Notes: generated by a model from the letters alone, not told the origin. Shown: positions 52,958-62,536, counted from the stretch's first letter. The stretch: DNA of 64,000 nt from Burkholderia sp. SRS-W-2-2016 (GCF_001931485.1 NZ_MSDV01000019.1:62001-126000), one strand, 5' to 3'. Translations and numbers: made by a program.

Positions 52958-54337
52958 ATGCTCGACTCCAGCGCCCGTCTGACCGGCCTTCTCTGCGGCA
53001 CACAGCCGATGAACGATATCTGGTCGCCGCATGCCACGCTGCAGCGGATGCTCGACGTCGAAGCCGCGCTCGCGCGCGCTTCGGCTGCCCACCAGGTGAT
53101 TCCCGCCGCCGCGGTGCCCGCGATCGAAGCGGCCTGCCAGGCCGACCAGCTCGATGCCGACGCGCTCGCGCGCGACGCCGCGCTCGGCGGCAACCTCGCG
53201 ATTCCGCTGGTCAAGCAACTGACCGCGCGCGTGAAGGCAGCCGATGCCGAAGCCGGCAAATACGTGCACTGGGGCGCCACCAGCCAGGACATCATCGATA
53301 CCGCGACGGTGCTGCAACTGCGCGACACCTTCGATCTGCTCGACACTAACCTGCAAGCCACCTGCGATGCGGTCGCGAAACTCGCGGCCGCCCATCGCGC
53401 GACGCCGATGATCGGCCGCACGTGGCTGCAACAGGCGCTGCCTATCACGCTCGGCCTGAAGTTCGCGCAATGGCTCGACGCGCTGCTGCGTCATCGCGAG
53501 CGCCTCGAAGAACTGCGCGCGCGCGTGCTGGTGCTGCAATTCGGCGGCGCCGCCGGCACGCTCGCGAGTCTGCGCGACGCGGCTCCGCAGGTCACTCAAT
53601 CGCTCGCCAAAGAACTCGGCCTCGCGCTGCCGACGCTGCCGTGGCACACGCAGCGCGACCGCATCGCCGAAACCGCGTCTTTGTTCGGCATGCTGATCGG
53701 TACGCTCGGCAAGATCGCGCGCGACGTGTCGCTGCAAATGCAAACCGAAATCGACGAACTCGCCGAGCCCGCCGCGGCCGGCAAGGGCGGTTCGTCGACG
53801 ATGCCGCACAAGCGCAACCCGGTCGGCTGCGCGGCCGTGCTGACCGCCGCGACGCGGGCGCCGGGGCTGGTCGCCACCGTGTTCGCCGGCATGGTGCAGG
53901 AACACGAGCGCGCGCTCGGCGGCTGGCAGGCCGAATGGGACGCGCTGCCGGACCTCGCGCGTCTGGCCGGCGGCGCGCTCGCGAATATCGAACAGATCGC
54001 CGCGGGCCTGAACGTGAACGTCGCGCGCCTCGCGAAGAATCTCGACGTCACGCGCGGGCTGATTCTCGGCGAAGCGGTGATGCTCGCGCTCGGCGACAGC
54101 ATCGGCCGGCTCGACGCGCATCATCTGGTCGAGCGCGCCTCGAAGGCGGCGATCGCCGAAGGCAAGACGCTGTATGACGTGCTTGCCGCCGATCCCGCGG
54201 TGACCCAGCATCTTTCGTCTGAGCGTCTGAAGCAACTGCTCGATCCCGCTCAATACGTCGGCCAGGCGCACGCATATGTCGACGCCGCGCTGGCGCTTCA
54301 CACCTCGCGCGCGCAGCGCGCCCATTCCAAGGAGTAA
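52958..54337 (+). CDS. pcaB: 3-carboxy-cis,cis-muconate cycloisomerase
   Basis: 459-residue member of the fumarase/aspartase superfamily. The signature GGSSTMPHKRNP is intact, and GNLAIPLVKQL plus VHWGATSQDI form the other two active-site regions. It cyclises 3-carboxymuconate to 4-carboxymuconolactone in protocatechuate breakdown. pcaD follows within 5 bp. Confidence 0.95.
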   Translation: MLDSSARLTGLLCGTQPMNDIWSPHATLQRMLDVEAALARASAAHQVIPAAAVPAIEAACQADQLDADALARDAALGGNLAIPLVKQLTARVKAADAEAGKYVHWGATSQDIIDTATVLQLRDTFDLLDTNLQATCDAVAKLAAAHRATPMIGRTWLQQALPITLGLKFAQWLDALLRHRERLEELRARVLVLQFGGAAGTLASLRDAAPQVTQSLAKELGLALPTLPWHTQRDRIAETASLFGMLIGTLGKIARDVSLQMQTEIDELAEPAAAGKGGSSTMPHKRNPVGCAAVLTAATRAPGLVATVFAGMVQEHERALGGWQAEWDALPDLARLAGGALANIEQIAAGLNVNVARLAKNLDVTRGLILGEAVMLALGDSIGRLDAHHLVERASKAAIAEGKTLYDVLAADPAVTQHLSSERLKQLLDPAQYVGQAHAYVDAALALHTSRAQRAHSKE

Positions 54338-54342
54338 CCGGC

Positions 54343-55134
54343 ATGCCCTACGCCGCAGTCAACGGCACCGAGCTTCACTATCGTATCGACGGCGATCGTC
54401 ATGGCCACGCGCCGTGGCTCGTGCTGTCGAATTCGCTCGGCAGCGATATGTCCATGTGGACGCCGCAGGTCGCGGCGCTCTCGAAGCACTTCCGCGTGCT
54501 GCGCTACGACACCCGTGGCCACGGCCATTCGGAAGCGCCGAAGGGTCCGTACACGATCGAGCAGCTGACCGGCGACGTGCTCGGCCTGATGGACACGCTG
54601 AAGATTTCGCGCGCGCATTTCTGCGGGCTGTCGATGGGCGGCCTGACCGGCATCGCACTGGCCGCGCGTCATAGCGACCGCTTCGACCGTGTCGTGCTGT
54701 GCAACACCGCGGCGCGTATCGGTTCGCCGGAAGTGTGGGTGCCGCGCGCCGCGAAGGCCCGCAACGAAGGGATGCTGTCGCTCGCCGACGCGGTGCTGCC
54801 GCGCTGGTTCACGGCCGAGTTCATCGAACGCGAGCCGGTCGTGCTGGCAATGATCCGCGACGTGTTCGTGCATACCGATAAGGATGGCTACGCATCGAAC
54901 TGCGACGCGATCGACGCGGCCGACCTGCGCCCCGAAACGCCGGGCATCAAGCTGCCGGCGCTGGTGATCAGCGGTACTCACGATCTGGCCGCGACGCCGG
55001 CGCAAGGCCGCGAACTCGCGCAGTCGATTCCGGGCGCGCGCTACGTCGAACTCGACGCGTCGCATATCTCGAACATCGAAAAGGTCGACGAATTCACGAA
55101 GACCGTGATCGACTTCCTGACGGAGACGAAATAA
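54343..55134 (+). CDS. pcaD: 3-oxoadipate enol-lactonase
   Basis: 263-residue alpha/beta hydrolase. Nucleophile Ser97 in CGLSMGG; acid Asp is probably in ATNCDAIDAADL or nearby, and His in DASHISNIEK. It hydrolyses the enol-lactone to 3-oxoadipate. AAGGAG precedes the ATG, and its TAA overlaps the pcaC start. Confidence 0.95.
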   Translation: MPYAAVNGTELHYRIDGDRHGHAPWLVLSNSLGSDMSMWTPQVAALSKHFRVLRYDTRGHGHSEAPKGPYTIEQLTGDVLGLMDTLKISRAHFCGLSMGGLTGIALAARHSDRFDRVVLCNTAARIGSPEVWVPRAAKARNEGMLSLADAVLPRWFTAEFIEREPVVLAMIRDVFVHTDKDGYASNCDAIDAADLRPETPGIKLPALVISGTHDLAATPAQGRELAQSIPGARYVELDASHISNIEKVDEFTKTVIDFLTETK

Positions 55135-55541
55135 TGAACGACGAAGACCGTTACGAAGCCGGGATCGCGGTGCGCCGCGCGGTGCTGGGCAGCGCGCACG
55201 TCGACCGTTCGCTCGCGAACCGCACCGAGCTGACCACGGAATTCCAGAACCTGATCAGCCGCTATGCATGGGGCGAAATCTGGACCCGCGAAGGTCTGCC
55301 GCGTCATACGCGCAGCCTGCTGACCATTGCGATGATGGTCGCGCTCAATCGCAGCGAGGAACTCGCGCTGCACCTGCGCGCCGCGAAGAACAACGGCGTG
55401 ACGCGCGATCAGATCAAGGAAGTGCTGATGCAGACCGCGATCTATTGCGGCGTGCCGGCGGCGAACTCGGCGTTCCACCTGGCCGACAAGCTGTTCCGTG
55501 AGGACGATGCGGCGGCTGCCGCTGCTGCTGAGAAGCCGTAA
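55134..55541 (+). CDS. pcaC: 4-carboxymuconolactone decarboxylase
   Basis: 135-residue helical enzyme of the AhpD-like fold. RRAVLGSAHVDR, RYAWGEIWTREGL and ELALHLRAAKNNGVT match the family. It is a stand-alone PcaC (not the PcaL fusion with PcaD). It overlaps pcaD by one base (TAATG). The Ala/Glu-rich tail is variable. Confidence 0.95.
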   Translation: MNDEDRYEAGIAVRRAVLGSAHVDRSLANRTELTTEFQNLISRYAWGEIWTREGLPRHTRSLLTIAMMVALNRSEELALHLRAAKNNGVTRDQIKEVLMQTAIYCGVPAANSAFHLADKLFREDDAAAAAAAEKP

Positions 55542-55577
55542 GGGCTGGTTGCGGTAGTTTTACTGCTGCTGCATTCG

Positions 55578-55616
55578 AAAAACGCGCGACGGAAAATTTC
55601 CGTCGCGCGTTTTTTT
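55578..55616. terminator. Bidirectional terminator between pcaC and tetR
   Basis: AAAAACGCGCGACGGAAA pairs with TTTCCGTCGCGCGTTTTT around one base, giving T-runs in both directions. The tetR stop codon lies at its right edge. Confidence 0.95.
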
Positions 55617-56298
55617 ATGCGGTCGCCTCGCTGACCGGCACCTGCACACACACCGCGCGCCGCACGGTCTCCTTGATCACCTCGCGCCAATGCGCGAGCG
55701 CCGCCTTGTCCATCATCGGTTCGCCGAGAAACGCGCCGAGCGTGTACTGATTGGCGTTATAGAAATAGCCGAGCGACGCGATCATCAGATACACGTCGCG
55801 CGCCGCGATATCGTCGCGAAACACCTGCTGCGCGCGGCCCGCTTCGAGCAGCTTCTGCACCACCGAAATCGCGTAGCCGGAAATCTCCTTCAGCTTCACC
55901 GACTTCTTCGCATGCTTGCCCTGATGCAGGTTTTCGCTCGACAGCAGCGTGACGAATTCCGGGTGATCGAGGTAGTACTGCCAGACGAATTCGACCATCT
56001 GTTCGAGCCCGTGCACCGGATCGGCGAGGTCGAGATCGAGTTTGCTTTCCGCCTCGTTGAACTGCGTATAGATCGTCTCCAGTACTTCGATAAACAACTG
56101 CTCCTTGCTGCCGAAGTAGTAGTAGATCATCCGGTCGTGCGAGCGCGCGGCCTTCGAAATGCTTTCGATACGGCCGCTCGCATAACCCTGCTTCGCGAAT
56201 ACCTTGATAGCCGCTTTCAGCAGTTTCGCGCGGGTGTCCTGCGCCTGTTTCGCGCGGATGCCGGGGGCGCCCGGTTTGCGGACGGCGGTAGGACTCAT
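55615..56298 (-). CDS. TetR-family regulator
   Basis: 227-residue repressor-type protein. The N-terminal helix-turn-helix (TRAKLLKAAIKVFAKQGYAS, then IESISKAARSHDRMIYYYFG) is followed by a long helical ligand domain. It is divergent from the hydroxynicotinate-reductase-like gene, with a dyad at 56480-56495 between them, so it likely controls that operon. Confidence 0.92.
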   Translation of the reverse strand: MSPTAVRKPGAPGIRAKQAQDTRAKLLKAAIKVFAKQGYASGRIESISKAARSHDRMIYYYFGSKEQLFIEVLETIYTQFNEAESKLDLDLADPVHGLEQMVEFVWQYYLDHPEFVTLLSSENLHQGKHAKKSVKLKEISGYAISVVQKLLEAGRAQQVFRDDIAARDVYLMIASLGYFYNANQYTLGAFLGEPMMDKAALAHWREVIKETVRRAVCVQVPVSEATA

Positions 56299-56615
56299 GG
56301 CGGTGTCGGATCTCCGGTCACGAAGTTTTTTTCTGCGTTGCTCGGGCTGGCTTCAACGCTTGACCACGGCGGCTTGCGGATGAATCGCGCGGGCCGATGC
56401 CGCGTTGCAGCATCGCGCCGGCCGATGGAAAAGCCGTTGCGCAGTCGTTTTTGATCGAGTAGATTTCACTCACGTTTGGTGTAGAAGATACTACATGAAC
56501 GGTTAGTGGCCGCAACATGAAAATGTGCGGCCCGCGCGAAAAGGCCCTGAAACAGCGGCGTTTCGCGGACCGGGTAGCACCCGCCATTGCTTGTGATGTC
56601 GTACGGAACCCCACG
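56299..56615. other. Divergent tetR / catabolic operon control region
   Basis: 317 bp with no supported gene. It contains the operator-like dyad at 56480-56495; the AT-richer part around 56450-56520 is the likely promoter zone. Confidence 0.55.
56480..56495. promoter_or_regulatory. Putative TetR operator TGTAG-N6-CTACA
   Basis: Inverted repeat of 5-bp arms with a 6-bp spacer, 120 bp upstream of the reductase-like start, in the divergent region. Its size fits TetR dimers. Confidence 0.5.
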
Positions 56616-58208
56616 ATGACAGAACATACGAAGGTCGATTTCGGTGCCGACAGCGTCGATCGCGATACCGCGTCGACGCCGGGGCCGACCGTGCTCGAAA
56701 AGTCGGCGCCGCGCAGCGAGCGGATGGCGTCGAACAAGATCGAATGCAATGCATGTCCGGTGCTGTGCCAGATTTCCGACGGGCGCACCGGCGCGTGCGA
56801 CCGCTATGCGAATGCGGATGGAAGGCTGATTCGCGTCGATCCGGTCGTGTTTCTGTCGCGTGCGGCGGCGCTGCCGGATGCGGGCGGTGATGATGCGGCT
56901 ATCGCGTTCGGCGCAGCAAGCGCCACCCCCGACAACGCCGAAGAACCCGCGCTATTCGTCACCGGCGTCGGCGCGTCGTCCACCTATCCCGACTACAAAC
57001 CCGCGCCATTTATCGTCGCGTCGAAACTCGACGACGTCGATATGGTCACCGTCGTCACCGAAGGCATCTTCAGCTATTGCAGTTTCAAGGTGAAGATCGA
57101 CACCGATCGCTTTCTCGGCCCCGAACAGGCGAACGTGCGCTGCAACGGCGAGATTGTCGGCCACGTGACCACCGCCGAATACGGCTCGCAAATGCTGAGC
57201 CTCGGCGGCGTCCATCATCTGACCGGCGGCAGCAAGAAAGAAGGCCGCGTGACGTGCGACATGATGCTCGCGCTCGGCAACAAGGAAGCGGTGGAATTGA
57301 GCATCGACGGCGGCGCGGGGCTGGTGATTCGCGCGGGCGCGGCGCCGATTGTCGATGGCGTCGAGGAGCAGCGGATGCGGGTCGGTTGCGGATCGGCGAC
57401 GATCGGCATCTTCGCGAAGCAATGGTTCGGGCACGTGGACGAAGTGGTGGTGGTCGACGATCACATCACCGGCGTGCTGACCGAGCATCAGGCGGGGCGC
57501 TGTCTCGGCATGACGCGCTCGGGCCTGAAAATTCGCGGCCGCAAATCGACGCCGGGCCGCTATTTTCAGGTGGCGAACCCGGGCACCGGCTGGGGCGGCA
57601 CCGATATTCAGGACCCGCTAGCCATTGTCGAAGGCTTCGATCCGGCCGTCGCGAAACCGGGAATGCGCGTGCTGATGGTGTCGACAACCGGCGAGCATGC
57701 GCAATGGTATGAACTCGACGAGCAACTCGTGCCGCGGATCGCAGAGATGCCGGACGCGGTGCGCCGCACGGTCGAGCGGATCGGCGAGAACTGCGAGCCG
57801 TCGCTGGCCACCGTGCTGTTTCTCGGCGGTGCGGGCGGCAGTCTGCGCGCGGGCGCGACCGAAAATCCGGTGCTGCTCACGCGCGCGATCAAGCGCAAAC
57901 TCGTGAACGTCACCTGCGGCGGCGCGCCGGCCTATGTGTGGCCGGGCGGCGGCATCACCGTGATGGTCGACGTGACGCGAATGCCCGATCGTTCGTTCGG
58001 CACGGTGCCGACGCCCGCGATCGTCGCGCCGATCGAATTCACGATGGCGTACGACACCTATTGCGATCTCGGCGGCCACGTCGATGCGGTGCGCTCGTTG
58101 CAGAGCGTGCTCGCGAACGGGCCGACCCATGCGGATGGCGCGCCGCTCGCGCGCCGCACGCTGGCGCGCGATCCGGACAATCCGTGGCCGGCGGTGTTGC
58201 CTGCTTAA
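56616..58208 (+). CDS. 6-hydroxynicotinate reductase-like protein
   Basis: 530-residue protein resembling the Fe-S/flavin reductase of anaerobic nicotinate breakdown. Near the N-terminus Cys44-x2-Cys47-x3-Cys51-x9-Cys61 could hold an iron-sulfur cluster. The body contains many Gly-rich segments (VTEGIFSYCSFKVKID, NPGTGWGGTDI, GGAGGSLRAGATENP, VTCGGAPAYVWPGGG). The first 35 residues are variable; a start at MASNKIE (56724) is possible. It heads a six-gene co-directional operon with DUF1185 and transporter genes. Ring reduction of an N-heterocycle is the family-based guess. Confidence 0.75.
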   Translation: MTEHTKVDFGADSVDRDTASTPGPTVLEKSAPRSERMASNKIECNACPVLCQISDGRTGACDRYANADGRLIRVDPVVFLSRAAALPDAGGDDAAIAFGAASATPDNAEEPALFVTGVGASSTYPDYKPAPFIVASKLDDVDMVTVVTEGIFSYCSFKVKIDTDRFLGPEQANVRCNGEIVGHVTTAEYGSQMLSLGGVHHLTGGSKKEGRVTCDMMLALGNKEAVELSIDGGAGLVIRAGAAPIVDGVEEQRMRVGCGSATIGIFAKQWFGHVDEVVVVDDHITGVLTEHQAGRCLGMTRSGLKIRGRKSTPGRYFQVANPGTGWGGTDIQDPLAIVEGFDPAVAKPGMRVLMVSTTGEHAQWYELDEQLVPRIAEMPDAVRRTVERIGENCEPSLATVLFLGGAGGSLRAGATENPVLLTRAIKRKLVNVTCGGAPAYVWPGGGITVMVDVTRMPDRSFGTVPTPAIVAPIEFTMAYDTYCDLGGHVDAVRSLQSVLANGPTHADGAPLARRTLARDPDNPWPAVLPA

Positions 58209-58251
58209 GCATCCTGACTAAATGTTGTGAACCCACAAACACGCGAACCCG

Positions 58252-59196
58252 ATGACCCCCACCCGCAACCGGCTCGACGAACATCGCTGGCATTGGCAGC
58301 ACGGGCCGATCGATCTGATCGTCGGCGCGCAGGGCGAGCTGCGCGCGCTGCAAGCTGCGTATGAGGCGGCCTGGGAGCGCTTCGGGGATGTGTTGCAGGA
58401 ACTGGTCGGTGAATTAAAAGTGCTGCGGCAGCCGGTGCAAACAGCGGCTGCGTTGCACGACTGTCCGCTGCAAGGGACGGTTGCGCGGCGGATGTGGCAC
58501 GCGTGTTATCCGCATCGCGCGCGTTTTATCACGCCGATGGCGGCGGTCGCGGGCAGCGTCGCCGACGAACTGATCGGCGCATTCGCGCGGGACGGTATCG
58601 AGCGCGCGTTCATCAACAACGGCGGCGATATCGCGCTGTATCTGAGCGACGGGCCGCGCTACAAGGTCGGCGTATTCGCGGACCTCGCGCAATACCAGCC
58701 GGGTTCGCGTTTCGCGCAAGACCCGGCGCTCGACGCTCACCTGACGTTAGACGCAAGCCAACCAGTTCGCGGCATCGCGACAAGCGGCTGGCGCGGCCGC
58801 AGCTTCAGCCTCGGCATCGCCGATAGCGTGACCGTACTCGCACGCGATGCCGCGAGCGCCGACGCCGCCGCGACGATGATCGCGAACGCAGTCGATCTCG
58901 ACCATGCGGGGATCGTGCGGCGGCCGGCATCGTCGCTGAAAGACGATAGCGATCTCGGCGACCTGCTGGTGACCGTCGACGTCCCCGCGCTGCCGCTGCC
59001 GCTAATCGATTTCGCGCTGGCACGCGGCGTCGAGCGCGCGCGACGGCTGCGCGAGCAGGGTTTGATCGAAGGCGCCGCGCTGTTTCTGCAAGGACAGGTG
59101 CGCGTAACCGGCATCGACGAAACCGAAGCGCGACCCGACACGGTCCGCGCTTCACTGACAACGGAGGCTCCGTGTTCGAAATACGCCGCGTGCTGA
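58252..59196 (+). CDS. UPF0280-family protein (ApbE-like fold)
   Basis: 314-residue protein of an uncharacterised family. FITPMAAVAGSVADELIGA and AFINNGGDIALYL resemble the substrate and metal sites of ApbE flavin transferases; GIATSGWRGRSFSLGIADSV is also family-like. It could attach or handle a flavin for the preceding reductase. It begins 43 bp after that gene and its last 25 bases overlap the next gene. Confidence 0.8.
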   Translation: MTPTRNRLDEHRWHWQHGPIDLIVGAQGELRALQAAYEAAWERFGDVLQELVGELKVLRQPVQTAAALHDCPLQGTVARRMWHACYPHRARFITPMAAVAGSVADELIGAFARDGIERAFINNGGDIALYLSDGPRYKVGVFADLAQYQPGSRFAQDPALDAHLTLDASQPVRGIATSGWRGRSFSLGIADSVTVLARDAASADAAATMIANAVDLDHAGIVRRPASSLKDDSDLGDLLVTVDVPALPLPLIDFALARGVERARRLREQGLIEGAALFLQGQVRVTGIDETEARPDTVRASLTTEAPCSKYAAC

Positions 59197-59762
59197 CGCA
59201 CGTCGAAGATATCTTCCACGAGTTCGGCCCCGCGCCCGCGCAGCCATTGCGACGCGGCGCGATTGCCGCGGTGATGACCAATCCGTTCGCGGGGCGCTAC
59301 GAAGCGGACATCGCGCCCGCGATGGAAGCGCTGAAGCCGATCGGCTTCGACATGGCGCAGCGGCTGCTTAGCGCGATGGCGGTCCCGCACGCATCGATCG
59401 AAAGCTATGGCAAAGGCGCGATCGTCGGCGCGCACGGCGAACTCGAACATGGCGCGCTGTGGCACGTGCCCGGCGGCTACGCGATGCGCGAGCTGCTGGA
59501 AAAGCATGGTGTGCCGACCAACGCGATCGTGCCGTCGACGAAAAAAGTCGGCGCGCCGTCCACCGCGCTCGACGTGCCGCTCACGCATGTGAACGCGAGC
59601 TACGTGCGCAGCCATTTCGACGCGCTCGAAGTGCGCGTGCCGGGCGCGCCGGCCGCCGACGAGATCGTCTACATCCTCGTGATGAGCACCGGGCAGCGCG
59701 TGCATGCGCGGGTCGGCGGGCTCGCGAAAGAAGCGATCGCCGGCAAGGACGGATTGCGCTGA
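59172..59762 (+). CDS. DUF1185 (amino acid synthesis family) protein, copy 1
   Basis: 196-residue protein starting at GTG 59172 with a strong GGAGG 4 bases away, inside the end of the UPF0280 gene. Shared family blocks are NPFAGRYEADI, SYGKGAIVGAHGELEHGALW, VPSTKKVGAPSTALDVPL and VRSHFDALEVRV. No enzyme activity has been assigned as far as I know. It is a paralogue of the next gene. Confidence 0.85.
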   Translation: MFEIRRVLTHVEDIFHEFGPAPAQPLRRGAIAAVMTNPFAGRYEADIAPAMEALKPIGFDMAQRLLSAMAVPHASIESYGKGAIVGAHGELEHGALWHVPGGYAMRELLEKHGVPTNAIVPSTKKVGAPSTALDVPLTHVNASYVRSHFDALEVRVPGAPAADEIVYILVMSTGQRVHARVGGLAKEAIAGKDGLR

Positions 59763-59828
59763 AACCCACCCGGGCCAACAGCAAAGCACAGCAGCACAAC
59801 AGCACAACATCGAACTCGGAGAGCGCAA

Positions 59829-60413
59829 ATGGCAATCAGGCTTCGCAAGCTGGTCGTACAGGTCGACGAAACGCGTATAGAAATGGGCCAGACGATCGAG
59901 CCGCCCGCGCGCCGCGCGGTGGCGATCGCGGTGATCGACAATCCGTATGCGGGCCGCTACGAAGCGAAGCTCGACGCGCTGATCGAAGCGGGTGAGGAGT
60001 TGGGCGCGCTGCTCGGCAAGCGCTGCGTCGAAGCGCTCGGCATCGCGCCGGGCGAAGCGCAGAGTTACGGCAAGGCCGCGATCGTCGGCGAGGCGGGCGA
60101 ACTCGAACACGCGGCCGCGATCCTGCATCCGAAGCTCGGCGCGCCGCTGCGCGCGGCGGTCGAGAAGGGCGCGGCGCTGGTGCCGTCGGCGAAGAAGATG
60201 GGCACGCTCGGCACCGCGATCGACGTGCCGCTCGGCCACAAGGACGCCGCGTTCGTGCGCAGCCATTTCGACGCGATCGAAGCGCGCGTCGCCGATGCGC
60301 CGCGCGCCAACGAAATCGTCGTCGCGGTCGCGGTGACCGCGTCGGGCCGGCCGCTGCCGCGTATCGGCGGTTTGCAGGTCGGCGAGATCAAAGGCGAGGA
60401 CGGCTTGCGGTAA
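59829..60413 (+). CDS. DUF1185 (amino acid synthesis family) protein, copy 2
   Basis: 194-residue paralogue of copy 1. The same blocks recur: NPYAGRYEAKL, SYGKAAIVGEAGELEHAAAI, VPSAKKMGTLGTAIDVPL and VRSHFDAIEARV. Divergence elsewhere suggests a heteromeric pair or two substrates, not a recent duplication. The gap of 66 bp after copy 1 holds no terminator. Confidence 0.85.
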   Translation: MAIRLRKLVVQVDETRIEMGQTIEPPARRAVAIAVIDNPYAGRYEAKLDALIEAGEELGALLGKRCVEALGIAPGEAQSYGKAAIVGEAGELEHAAAILHPKLGAPLRAAVEKGAALVPSAKKMGTLGTAIDVPLGHKDAAFVRSHFDAIEARVADAPRANEIVVAVAVTASGRPLPRIGGLQVGEIKGEDGLR

Positions 60414-60586
60414 AGCGGGCCCGCGCTTTTTGCACCGCTTGTTGCACGGGATGTTTCGCTGGTAGTGTCCTGCCGTTGCCGCGGGCGCGCATGGTGCCGG
60501 CTGCGTCGCAACGTCTGCCGAGCGGGCCGAAATACGCGCGGCGTGTCGTACAGGACGCGCCGTTCAGCAAGCCGCCGAGGATCACG

Positions 60587-62536
60587 ATGCTTTCGAATCT
60601 GCTGGTACAACTGGTCAATGGACTCGCCGACGCGTCGACGCTGTTTCTGGTCGCCGCCGGTTTGTCGTTGATCTTCGGCGTCACGCGTATCGTCAACTTT
60701 GCGCACGGCTCGTTCTATATGTTCGGGATCTACGTCGCGTACAGCATCGCGAGCCGCTATGGGCAGACCACGGGCGGCTTCTGGCTGTCGGTGCTGGCCG
60801 CCGCGCTGGCGGTCGCGGTGCTCGGCGCGCTGGTCGAGATCGTCGTGTTGCGGCGAATCTATCAGGCACCCGAACTATTTCATCTGCTCGCCACCTTCGC
60901 GCTGGTGCTGATCTTTCGCGACGCCGCGCTATGGCTGTGGGGGCCCGACGATCTGTTCGGCCCGCGCGCGCCGCATCTGGCCGGCGCGGTCCAGTTCCTC
61001 GGCCATCCGCTGCCGACCTACGATATCGCGCTGATCGTGATCGGCCCGCTGGTGTTGCTGCTGCTGTGGTACGCGCTGACGCGCACCCGCTGGGGCACGC
61101 TGGTGCGCGCGGCGACCCAGGATCGCGAGATGCTCGGCGCGCTCGGCATCAACCAGGCGTGGCTGTTTACCGGGGTGTTTTTCGTCGGCGCGTTTCTCGC
61201 CGGACTCGGCGGCGCGCTGCAAGGGCCGCGCATGTCGGCCAATCTGTCGCTCGATCTGGAGACGATCGGCAATGCGTTCGTCGTCGTCGTGGTCGGCGGA
61301 ATGGGCTCGATTCCGGGCGCGTTCGTCGCCGCGCTGCTGATCGCGGAGATCAAGGCGCTGTGTATCGGCATCGGACACGTGACGATTTTCGGCATCGGTT
61401 TGTCGTTGAGCCGCTTTACGCTGGTCGCGGAATTCGTCGTGATGGCGATCGTGCTGGTGGTGCGACCGTGGGGGCTGCTCGGCCGCGCGAGCGCCGCGGT
61501 GCGTGCGATGGGTGCGCCGGAAGCGCCGTTGCGGCCGGCAGGCAAGCGGCTCAAATGGCTTGCCGCGTTCGTGCTGCTGGTGCTGCTGCTCGCGCCGCTC
61601 GCGGCCAATGCGTTCCCGTATATGCCGGTGCTGCTGGTCGAAATCCTGATCGCGGTGCTGTTCGCGGCGAGCCTGCATTTCATCATGGGCCCGGGCGGGA
61701 TGCACTCGTTCGGCCATGCCGCGTACTTCGGACTCGGCGCATACGGCGCGGCGCTGTTCCTGAAGGTGCTGAATTTGCCGATGGAAGCGGCGCTCGTGCT
61801 CGGCCCATTGCTCGCGGTGCTTGGCGCGCTGGTGTTCGGCTGGTTCTGCGTGCGGCTATCCGGCGTCTATCTCGCGATGCTGACGCTCGCGTTCGCGCAG
61901 ATCGTCTGGTCGGTCGTATTCCAGTGGGACGACGTGACCGGCGGCAGCAATGGCGTGCTTGGCTTATGGCCGTCGAACTGGCTGTCGTCGCCGGTCGCGT
62001 TCTATTACCTGACGCTCGTGTGTGCGGTGCTCGGCGTGTGGCTGCTGCGGCGCATGTTGTTCTCGCCGCTCGGCTACGCGATGCGGGCGTCGCGCGATTC
62101 CGCATTGCGCGCCGAAGCAATCGGTATCGATGTAAAGCGCGTGCAGTGGGCGTCGTTCGTGATCGCGGCGGTGTTCTGCGGACTCGCCGGCTCGTTGTAC
62201 GCGTTCTCGAAGGGCAATATCTCGCCGGAAGTGATCAGCGTCAGCCGTTCGGTCGACGGTCTCGTGATGGTGCTGCTCGGCGGCATCCAGACGCTCAGTG
62301 GACCGATTGTCGGCGCGGCGGTGTTCACCTGGTTGCAGGATACGGTCGCGCGTCAGACCGATTACTGGCAGGCGCTGCTCGGCTTCGCGATCCTGCTGCT
62401 GGTGATCGCGTTTCCGCAGGGCATCGTCGGCTTTGTCCGCGAGCGCTTCGGCGACGCGAACGCCGATCAGGCCGATAAAACCAATGGCGGCGCCGCGTCG
62501 TCGCAACCGGCCGGCGCGGTCAAGGAGGGACTATGA
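60587..62536 (+). CDS. Fused LivH-LivM permease of a branched-chain-type ABC importer
   Basis: 649-residue membrane protein. Residues 1-300 are LivH-like (LVNGLADASTLFLVAAGLSL, IFGVTRIVNFAHGSFYMFG). After a polar linker (about 305-355) residues 356-630 are LivM-like (FIMGPGGMHSFGHAAYFGLG, GVYLAMLTLAFAQIVW). Normally these are two proteins; here one chain would form the whole channel. The start ATG 60587 has GAGG upstream. Its stop overlaps livG (ATGA). No binding-protein gene is in the window. Confidence 0.93.
   Translation: MLSNLLVQLVNGLADASTLFLVAAGLSLIFGVTRIVNFAHGSFYMFGIYVAYSIASRYGQTTGGFWLSVLAAALAVAVLGALVEIVVLRRIYQAPELFHLLATFALVLIFRDAALWLWGPDDLFGPRAPHLAGAVQFLGHPLPTYDIALIVIGPLVLLLLWYALTRTRWGTLVRAATQDREMLGALGINQAWLFTGVFFVGAFLAGLGGALQGPRMSANLSLDLETIGNAFVVVVVGGMGSIPGAFVAALLIAEIKALCIGIGHVTIFGIGLSLSRFTLVAEFVVMAIVLVVRPWGLLGRASAAVRAMGAPEAPLRPAGKRLKWLAAFVLLVLLLAPLAANAFPYMPVLLVEILIAVLFAASLHFIMGPGGMHSFGHAAYFGLGAYGAALFLKVLNLPMEAALVLGPLLAVLGALVFGWFCVRLSGVYLAMLTLAFAQIVWSVVFQWDDVTGGSNGVLGLWPSNWLSSPVAFYYLTLVCAVLGVWLLRRMLFSPLGYAMRASRDSALRAEAIGIDVKRVQWASFVIAAVFCGLAGSLYAFSKGNISPEVISVSRSVDGLVMVLLGGIQTLSGPIVGAAVFTWLQDTVARQTDYWQALLGFAILLLVIAFPQGIVGFVRERFGDANADQADKTNGGAASSQPAGAVKEGL

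Noticed and set aside
60929..62478. Long alternative frames across the LivHM permease
   Set aside because: Composition is Arg/Ala-rich without motifs; the permease frame has both Liv signatures and coupled neighbours.
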